Assembly (NCBI RefSeq): GCF_910577125.1 | Contig: NZ_CAJTMN010000059.1 | Location: forward strand, 1-13,320 | Origin: an uncultured Rikenella sp. | GTDB lineage: Bacteria; Bacteroidota; Bacteroidia; Bacteroidales; Rikenellaceae | DNA length: 13,320 bases | Reading direction: 5' to 3' | In this document: in pieces, positions 8,711 through 13,320 of the stretch | How the letters are laid out: each line of letters starts with the position of its first letter | How positions within the stretch are numbered: the stretch's first letter is position 1 | Translations under genes and position numbers: made by a program | Notes under the pieces: generated by a model | Seen by the model: only the letters and a program-made list of their open reading frames with translations | What the model was told of the DNA's origin: nothing | Databases searched by the model: none

Positions 8711-9865
8711 TTACTCTTTCAGCGGCAGAATCGCCACCACCAAATTGCTCTGCTCCGTCACGCCAGATGCAACCGCCCGTAACGCCGGATCGGTGATCCG
8801 CTCCTTCCGATCCAGCAAATCCAACGGATCGAGCTCGCCGACCAGCCGGTTCCGGCGGATGCTCCGCGGTGTGAAACGCACCCCGTCCACGAACAGTCCC
8901 GGCCGGCCGTCATCTCCCTTCGGGATGTAGCACGTCCCGTCACTTCTGTCATACACCAGCAGCGTCCGTTCGCCCATCAGACCGTTCTGGAGCGAGAGGA
9001 ACAGATACCGTTCCCCGGCCAGCAGATCCACCAGCCGATAATAATCCGGCCACTCATTCATCGCCTCGAACGTCATCTTTTCCGCCGGGAATCGATACCG
9101 CCCCATCTCCAACCGGCAGGCAGGCCGCACCGAATCGCCGCTCAGACGACATATCGTATCGCTGAGCTCCTCCTTGAACCACAGTTCGTTCCCGTTGTCG
9201 CAGAGCACCTGGAATCCGACCTCCACCGCCACCCGTCCCTTGTCCGGCACCCGAATCTCGCCCCGAGGCGTCAGGTCGTCCGCTGAATAACGGGTAAACA
9301 GCACCCGTTTCCCGTCCGCCTCCGCCTCTCCCGACGGATAGTGAAAGACCAGCAGCTCCCCGTTCCGATAAGCCATCTGGGCCGACCGGATCGAATCGTT
9401 GCGCGCCGTCCGGACATTATCCCGGTCATAAGCGATCACGCCCGTCCCGTAGACGAACGCCCGATCGTTCTCCGCATCCACCGCCAGATACGACACCCCC
9501 GGATACTCATCCGGCCCGTGTCCGATCCGCCCCCGGGTGGAAACGAACCTCCCCGAGCCGTCGAAATACTTGACCGCGCTATTGGCCGCCCCATAGCTCT
9601 TTTCCGTGACATAGAATCCGGTTTCCGACGACACCAGCATGTACACCTCGCCGACCAGCGCCTCGGGCGCATCGTCCAGCGCGACATATTCGACCGCGCC
9701 CGCAGCGAAATCAGACAACGAGCCCCTCCGTTCCCGGCCCAGTCCCTGTTCGACAGGGATAACCGCCAGCCCATCGGCAGTAGAAGCCCCCGGTTCGCCG
9801 CAGCCGGTCAGACACAGGGTCGAGACAAGCGTCAGCACAGAGGTGAAATGCAAAAAACGTATCAT
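8711..9865 (-). CDS. BF3164-like six-bladed beta-propeller lipoprotein
   Basis: A 384-residue predicted lipoprotein. The N-terminus is a signal peptide ending in the lipobox LTGC, with the lipidated Cys at residue 22. The body matches the Bacteroidetes six-bladed beta-propeller family (BF3164-like, DUF5128): EYVALDDAPEALVGEV near the start, KYFDGSGRF, then the characteristic RGRIGHGPDEYPG turn before the second blade. Its function is not known; the fold suggests binding of a ligand or a partner at the cell surface or in the periplasm. It is second in a minus-strand pair, 22 bases downstream of the FISUMP-like gene. That spacer is filled by two overlapping palindromes, one ending two bases before this ATG. 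Stop codons of this gene and the ABC permease face each other with no recognisable terminator between. Confidence 0.8.
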   Translation of the reverse strand: MIRFLHFTSVLTLVSTLCLTGCGEPGASTADGLAVIPVEQGLGRERRGSLSDFAAGAVEYVALDDAPEALVGEVYMLVSSETGFYVTEKSYGAANSAVKYFDGSGRFVSTRGRIGHGPDEYPGVSYLAVDAENDRAFVYGTGVIAYDRDNVRTARNDSIRSAQMAYRNGELLVFHYPSGEAEADGKRVLFTRYSADDLTPRGEIRVPDKGRVAVEVGFQVLCDNGNELWFKEELSDTICRLSGDSVRPACRLEMGRYRFPAEKMTFEAMNEWPDYYRLVDLLAGERYLFLSLQNGLMGERTLLVYDRSDGTCYIPKGDDGRPGLFVDGVRFTPRSIRRNRLVGELDPLDLLDRKERITDPALRAVASGVTEQSNLVVAILPLKE

Positions 9866-9867
9866 AT

Positions 9868-9887
9868 CGAAAGCGTTTCGTTAACGA
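9868..9887 (-). repeat. Two overlapping perfect palindromes in the intergenic spacer
   Basis: The sequence CGAAAGCGTTTCG (9868-9880; 5-bp arms, 3-base centre) overlaps the 10-base perfect palindrome TCGTTAACGA (9878-9887). Together they fill almost all of the 22-base gap between the two lipoprotein genes. On the transcript a short hairpin would end two bases before the propeller start codon, which could lower its initiation unless ribosomes from the upstream gene open it. The palindromes are seen; the effect is inference. Confidence 0.4.
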
Positions 9888-10568
9888 TCAATCCCTGACC
9901 AGCCGGACCGAGATCCGCCCGCTGCCTCCCCACCGGTGGATGTTCACGAACGACGGATCCATGTAACAAACCCGAACCCACTCCCGTCCCTCCGGCGTCG
10001 CAGTCATATAGATGCCGTTCAGCCCCACCGACCGCTCCCGGGCCGGATAACCGGCAGCCGGAAATTCCAGCGTGTCGGCCCCCTGGACGATCCGCAGAAA
10101 CGACTGCCTCCGCCCCGCCCGACCCATTTCATACGTGATTCCGGTGATACTGTCCCGAAAAAAGGCGCTTCCACGGTCGGTCTGCTCCCATTCGGTCTGA
10201 CAGAACTGCCGGGCCGGCCGTATACGTTCATAATCGGCCTCGGTCGGAAGCCGCCACCCGTTCACGCAGTGCCGCTTCACGAACGCGGCCCGGTCGGCAT
10301 AGGAGAAATAGCCACCCAGACTCTCCTCCCACCCTTCGGACGGAAGCGCCGTCGCGCCGAGGTTGTATCGTTTCCATTTCAGACCGCCGATCCGCACATA
10401 ATGTCCCGTGTCGAGCCCCGACCCGACGTTTTCGTCCCGGCCGGCGACAGAGGCCTGCTGCGGCGAACCGCACCCGACCATCCCGACGGTCGCCGCAACC
10501 CATAAAAAAGCTGCCTCATGACCTAATAATGAATCATATCCGCAAGATAGTATATATTTTTGTAACAA
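9888..10568 (-). CDS. FISUMP-like lipoprotein, start probably frameshifted
   Basis: The protein body (about residues 55-226) resembles the FISUMP domain (Fibrobacter succinogenes major paralogous domain), a formylglycine-generating-enzyme-like fold common in Bacteroidetes surface proteins. Hallmarks are YVRIGGLKWKRYNLGA, GGYFSYADR, NGWRLPTEADYERI and the closing SGRISVRLVRD. No catalytic role can be assigned. The uninterrupted frame can begin only at a TTG (10568) or at an ATG inside the hydrophobic segment (10481), both poor starts. An ATG at 10519 encodes MRQLF and then runs into six T (plus-strand A-run 10504-10509). With one more T it would continue as L-WVAATVGMVGCG, a textbook lipoprotein signal with Cys 17. 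A one-base loss in the run is therefore likely, from mutation, phase variation or sequencing error. It lies first in a two-gene unit with the propeller gene. Confidence 0.65.
   Translation of the reverse strand: MLQKYILSCGYDSLLGHEAAFLWVAATVGMVGCGSPQQASVAGRDENVGSGLDTGHYVRIGGLKWKRYNLGATALPSEGWEESLGGYFSYADRAAFVKRHCVNGWRLPTEADYERIRPARQFCQTEWEQTDRGSAFFRDSITGITYEMGRAGRRQSFLRIVQGADTLEFPAAGYPARERSVGLNGIYMTATPEGREWVRVCYMDPSFVNIHRWGGSGRISVRLVRD
10520..10563 (-). promoter_or_regulatory. Weak candidate promoter for lipoprotein pair
   Basis: On the minus strand, TATCTTGC (partial match to the Bacteroidetes -7 box TAnnTTTG) lies about 19 bases downstream of a TTG (partial -33 box). Transcription from here would start after the TTG at 10568, which would favour the ATG at 10519 as the true start. 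The box matches are imperfect, so this is only a candidate. Confidence 0.2.
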
Positions 10569-10582
10569 GTATGGATGGAGCT

Positions 10583-10616
10583 CTTTTCAATTAAAATACG
10601 GCGCACTTTTCAATTA
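10583..10616. repeat. 11-bp direct repeat, two copies 23 bp apart
   Basis: CTTTTCAATTA occurs at 10583-10593 and again at 10606-10616. A spacing of 23 bases puts the copies roughly two helical turns apart on the same DNA face, as in paired operator sites. They lie upstream of both divergent units. A regulatory role, for instance as a site for the cassette's winged-helix protein, is speculative. Confidence 0.35.
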
Positions 10617-10763
10617 GTATCTACACCATTGTAAGAGACATTTTTGGTTATCACACCCTCAATATACGAATAATTGTGCATTAAGCACGGTAGCTATGGC
10701 AGATAATTTGTGGCAGCCTTGACCTTTTTATTCTGTCGGTGTAGAAATCTCGCGATTTATATG

Positions 10764-10771
10764 TAAATTTG
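10764..10771 (+). promoter_or_regulatory. Candidate Bacteroidetes -7 promoter box for the R-M operon
   Basis: TAAATTTG followed by CACC matches the Bacteroidetes sigma-ABfr -7 consensus TAnnTTTG exactly, 32 bases before the methyltransferase ATG. I see no good TTTG -33 box at the usual distance. The leader that follows is short and AT-rich and has no Shine-Dalgarno sequence, as is normal in this phylum. Confidence 0.5.
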
Positions 10772-10802
10772 CACCAAATATTTAATATAAATCACGCAGC
10801 AA

Positions 10803-12083
10803 ATGGCAGAATACATACAAACCAAGCACACACTTGTCAATGGCGACAGCCGGAATATGCGGCTTATGCCTGACAAGTCTGTGCATTTGATAATCACCTC
10901 TCCACCGTATTGGCAACTAAAGGATTATGGCAGTGATGAACAAATAGGATTTAATGATAATTACGAGGATTATATAAACAATCTGAATCTCGTCTGGTCG
11001 GAATGTAATAGGATTCTTAAGGACGGTTGTCGCCTATGCATAAACATTGGTGACCAGTTTGCGCGTTCGGTATATTATGGACGTTATAAGGTCATTCCCA
11101 TAAGGACGGAAATTATAAGATTTTGCGAAACCATAGGGCTTGATTATATGGGGGCTGTTATTTGGCAGAAACAGACAAGCATGCACACTACGGGCGGAGG
11201 CGTTGTAATGGGTAGCTTCCCTTATCCTCGAAATGGCATACTGAAGATTGATTATGAGTTTATCCTTATTTTCAAAAAGCAAGGTAAAGCTCCTGTGCCT
11301 ACGAAGGAACAAAAGGCTCTGTCGGAAATAGGCAAGGAGGATTGGAACAAGCTCTTTGCCTCTCATTGGACTTTTGCAGGGGCTAAGCAAAATGGACATA
11401 TTGCTGTTTTTCCAGAGGAACTTCCCGCACGACTGATAAGAATGTTCTCTTTTGTCGGAGAAACCGTCTTTGACCCATTTATGGGCAGCGGGACAACCGC
11501 ATTGGCAGCAAGGAACCTGAATAGGAACTCTATCGGATATGAAATAAACAAGAGTTTTCGCAAATATTATGAACAAAAAGTGATAGATACGACTTTTATG
11601 AACCATAGCCTGTATAATATACGGGAAGACGAAGAATCGTATACCTGTAACGGAAATGCAGCCAGCCTGCCTTATTTATTCCACGACCCGTTGAAAATGA
11701 ATAACAAAATTGATGTCAAGAAACTGCAATTCGGTTCAAAGATAGATAAGGATAGTGAAGCCCGGGAGGAATACTATTCTGTAAAAGATGTGTTAGCCCC
11801 CAATTTGTTAAGGTTAAGCAGTGGCTTAGTAGTGAAGCTTTTGGGCGTTGAACCCAATCCACAAACAACAGAGCAGGCAACCGACTATCTCCTGAAAAAG
11901 ACCAAAGGACATAAAGTCTATCTGCGTTTTGATGAGGTGAAATATGATTCAAGCAACAGGCTTTTATGTTACCTGTATCTTGAGAACAAGACTTTTATCA
12001 ATGCACATCTGCTTAAAGAGAAATTGGCGATAGTGGATACAAGTATGGAATATAAATACAGAAACAAATTTTCAAATTATTAG
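10803..12083 (+). CDS. Type II DNA methyltransferase (probably m4C) with SNase-like C-terminus
   Basis: Modification enzyme of the cassette, using S-adenosylmethionine to methylate an amino group in DNA. The catalytic motif IV is TSPPYW at residues 32-37, a form typical of N4-cytosine methylases. It precedes the AdoMet-binding motif I, FDPFMGSGT (223-231), and GYE (245-247), giving the beta-class order; target recognition probably lies in residues 90-210. The methylase core ends near 265, but the protein runs to 426. Residues about 322-423 read like a staphylococcal-nuclease OB fold: LLRLSSGLVVKLLGVEP, HKVYLRFDEVKYD, then NRLLCYLYLENKTFINAHLL and KLAIV. Arg 386 matches SNase Arg87, but positions equivalent to Asp21, Arg35, Asp40 and Glu43 appear as Asn 334, Lys 345, Glu 350 and Pro 353, so nuclease activity is unlikely. 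It is the first gene of a tight three-gene operon, AT-rich unlike its GC-rich neighbours. Confidence 0.88.
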   Translation: MAEYIQTKHTLVNGDSRNMRLMPDKSVHLIITSPPYWQLKDYGSDEQIGFNDNYEDYINNLNLVWSECNRILKDGCRLCINIGDQFARSVYYGRYKVIPIRTEIIRFCETIGLDYMGAVIWQKQTSMHTTGGGVVMGSFPYPRNGILKIDYEFILIFKKQGKAPVPTKEQKALSEIGKEDWNKLFASHWTFAGAKQNGHIAVFPEELPARLIRMFSFVGETVFDPFMGSGTTALAARNLNRNSIGYEINKSFRKYYEQKVIDTTFMNHSLYNIREDEESYTCNGNAASLPYLFHDPLKMNNKIDVKKLQFGSKIDKDSEAREEYYSVKDVLAPNLLRLSSGLVVKLLGVEPNPQTTEQATDYLLKKTKGHKVYLRFDEVKYDSSNRLLCYLYLENKTFINAHLLKEKLAIVDTSMEYKYRNKFSNY

Positions 12084-12093
12084 AATAAAAAAT

Positions 12094-12411
12094 ATGGCAC
12101 CGATAAATGATTTATTAAGAGTTATTCCTTTGGGCAAACAAAATGCAATTCATGCAGAAGACATCGCAAGATTATTAAATCTTCCGACCGGAGGAAACCA
12201 AGTAGAAGCAAGAGGGCTTATTAGGGAGGCTATTCTGCAAGGAAATATAATATTAAGTATTCCCAAAGTTGGCTATTGGCGTTCAAATAGCAAAACAGAA
12301 GTTGAAACTTATATTACGTCATTAAATGAACGTGCACAAGAAATAAATGAACGAAGTATTGCAATAAAACAAGCGTGGAATAGCGCAAACCCTCAAAATG
12401 TAATATTATAA
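12094..12411 (+). CDS. Small winged-helix protein of the R-M operon, putative controller
   Basis: A 105-residue protein lying between methylase and endonuclease, 10 bases after the first and 2 bases before the second. Predicted order: helix near 4-10, helix AEDIARLLNL (21-30), recognition-type helix VEARGLIREAILQG (37-50), beta-wing IILSIPKVGYWRS (52-64), then a long charged C-terminal helix (about 68-95) with NERAQEINERS. This resembles winged-helix proteins found in phage and restriction loci, where a GYW/GYY wing is followed by an Arg-containing helix. The position suits a transcriptional controller that delays endonuclease expression, although classical C proteins are a different (Xre-like) HTH type. 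Alternatively it may be a DNA-recognition subunit of the endonuclease. The family assignment comes from the pattern only, and no specific function is established. Confidence 0.7.
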   Translation: MAPINDLLRVIPLGKQNAIHAEDIARLLNLPTGGNQVEARGLIREAILQGNIILSIPKVGYWRSNSKTEVETYITSLNERAQEINERSIAIKQAWNSANPQNVIL

Positions 12412-12413
12412 TT

Positions 12414-13106
12414 ATGAAAATATACTCAATGACTTTTGCCGGCAAAAAGGAGTTCTTGCTAAATCATGCTTGCCAATTATATCAATTAACGCGACCTAAC
12501 AAGGTAGGGGAAGTTATGAACCTGATACGCCAATGTCAACCTTCTTCCATTGAAGAATGGGAGGATTGGTATTTCGCAAATGCACAAACTTCCGGTAAAA
12601 CACCTGTCCGGATTTCAAAAGAAACAATACACGAACTTGGAGAACGTCTCTATATAAAGATGACAGAACTTGTAATACCACAAGTACAAGAAGCCATCAA
12701 CAATATAACCAGACAAGATTGTCTTGACTATGTGTATAACCTGACAATTAATCGCACATATGATGGATATCAAAGAGAGAAATCTGTAGTCAATGATGGA
12801 TTAGCAAAAATTTTCAAGGATATTAAGTTCGTGGAAAGCGATCCAGAACTTGACCATGCCGGAGATATTGATTATGTAGCAAAAGTTGGCGATTATCAAA
12901 TAGGCATTCAAATAAAGCCAGTTACCGCCAATGCAAATTTTGGCGGTTATTCTTTATCAGAAAGGATGAAGAGCAGCTTCGACAGCTTCACTGAAAAATA
13001 CGGAGGCAAAGTGTTTGTCGTATATAGTCTGCGTGGAGAAATTGCGAATAAGGATGTTGTAGATTCCATATCAAAAGAGGTTGAGGAATTGAAATTGAGA
13101 AAATAA
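12414..13106 (+). CDS. MjaI-family type II restriction endonuclease
   Basis: Predicted 230-residue endonuclease of the MjaI family, whose founding member from Methanocaldococcus jannaschii cuts CTAG. The conserved core is clear: NLTINRTYDGYQREKSVVND (109-128), PELDHAGDIDYV (144-155) and YQIGIQIKPVTANANFGGYS (161-180). A PD-(D/E)XK active site fits Glu 122, Asp 151/Asp 153 and the Q-x-K pair Gln 166/Lys 168, with Gln in place of the usual acidic residue. The length is normal for the family and no truncation or stop is visible, so it should be active. ATG 12414 is the only good start and lies 2 bases after the winged-helix gene. CTAG specificity is inferred from the family and supported by the apparent absence of CTAG in this window. 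No terminator is recognisable after the stop. Confidence 0.88.
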   Translation: MKIYSMTFAGKKEFLLNHACQLYQLTRPNKVGEVMNLIRQCQPSSIEEWEDWYFANAQTSGKTPVRISKETIHELGERLYIKMTELVIPQVQEAINNITRQDCLDYVYNLTINRTYDGYQREKSVVNDGLAKIFKDIKFVESDPELDHAGDIDYVAKVGDYQIGIQIKPVTANANFGGYSLSERMKSSFDSFTEKYGGKVFVVYSLRGEIANKDVVDSISKEVEELKLRK

Positions 13107-13138
13107 GGTTCAACATTAAGTTCACGCTCCCGCTCCAA

Positions 13139-13320
13139 CTACCTTTGCCGCTTTGCCACCAACTTGTCGTGTTCCGCTTTGAGGTCGGCAGGGCAGACAT
13201 ATTTCGGGCTGTTCGTGTCCTTGCCAAAATGACGCAGGAGGTCTATGGTGTCGCACCACATGGAACCGTCCGAAATGGTGTAGCCGTTGCGGATGCAAAT
13301 CTTGACGGATGCCCAATACC
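13139..13320 (-). pseudogene. pcfJ: pcfJ fragment (conjugative-element gene), truncated and stop-interrupted
   Basis: The minus strand from the window edge (first full codon at 13318) translates as YWASVKICIRNGY, then MWCDTIDLLRHFGKDT, NSPKYVCPADLKAEHDKLVAKRQR and a TAG stop at 13141-13139. This matches the middle of PcfJ-like proteins carried by Bacteroidetes integrative and conjugative elements. Known relatives continue for well over 100 residues past this point. Here the frame after the TAG still reads LEREREL, the charged linker expected in PcfJ, before running into the end of the restriction cassette. Two lesions are therefore likely: a nonsense change and loss of the C-terminal part. 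The N-terminal part lies outside the window. Confidence 0.7.

Larger units (their letters stand above)
10569..10802. other. AT-rich intergenic region at the edge of the acquired cassette
   Basis: Divergent intergenic stretch between the lipoprotein pair (minus) and the methyltransferase (plus). Base composition drops from GC-rich to AT-rich here, marking the left edge of the restriction-modification cassette at about 10,510-10,600. It holds a direct repeat, a candidate promoter and a small GTGC/GCAC dyad around 10,677-10,690. I see no tRNA, integrase fragment or convincing insertion-sequence end. Confidence 0.6.

Noticed and set aside
10620..10745. 8-bp inverted repeat TCTACACC / GGTGTAGA flanking about 110 bases, considered as ends of a small mobile element
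   Set aside because: Homology stops after eight bases on both sides, no target duplication is visible, and an 8-bp match in about 230 bases can occur by chance.
11034..11606. 190-residue open frame antisense to the methyltransferase
   Set aside because: It overlaps conserved methylase motifs on the plus strand and has no recognisable features.
13122..13316. Minus-strand 64-residue frame at the right edge
   Set aside because: It is a shifted reading of the same DNA. The neighbouring frame gives clear PcfJ sequence, so this one is a shadow.

Overview
The window looks like the chromosome of a gut-type Bacteroidales bacterium. The GC-rich part (roughly 60% GC by eye, from the start to about base 10,500) suggests an Alistipes-like member of the Rikenellaceae; this genus-level guess is inference. 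Supporting signs are the proteins (a two-FtsX-domain ABC permease of the Bacteroidetes type, a BF3164-like six-bladed propeller lipoprotein, a FISUMP-type lipoprotein, a PcfJ fragment), starts without clear Shine-Dalgarno sequences, and a TAnnTTTG-type promoter.

Region 1 (1-8702, plus strand) is an export operon. Two different full-length RND permeases overlap by 4 bases (ATGA), and the second overlaps a MacB/FtsX-type ABC permease by 10 bases, so all three are probably translationally coupled. The adaptor and outer-membrane partners, and the ATPase for the ABC permease, are not in the window and may lie upstream. The leader carries two inverted repeats.

Region 2 (8711-10568, minus strand) converges on region 1 and holds two small lipoprotein genes in one transcription unit: a FISUMP-like protein first, then a BF3164-like beta-propeller. 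The first has an apparent one-base slip in a run of six T that separates a perfect ATG plus signal-peptide start from the rest of the protein.

Region 3 (about 10,520-13,106, plus strand) is AT-rich (near 40% GC) and clearly foreign. It is a compact three-gene type II restriction-modification cassette: a beta-class (probably m4C) DNA methyltransferase, a small winged-helix protein, and an MjaI-family PD-(D/E)XK endonuclease, with gaps of 10 and 2 bases. The methyltransferase carries a C-terminal extension that reads like a staphylococcal-nuclease (SNase) fold with its metal and catalytic residues replaced. I find no CTAG, the MjaI site, anywhere in the window.

Region 4 (13,107-13,320, minus strand) is the 3'-truncated remnant of a conjugative-element pcfJ gene, broken by a stop codon and cut off where the restriction cassette ends. 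The cassette therefore appears to sit next to, or inside, a decayed mobile element.
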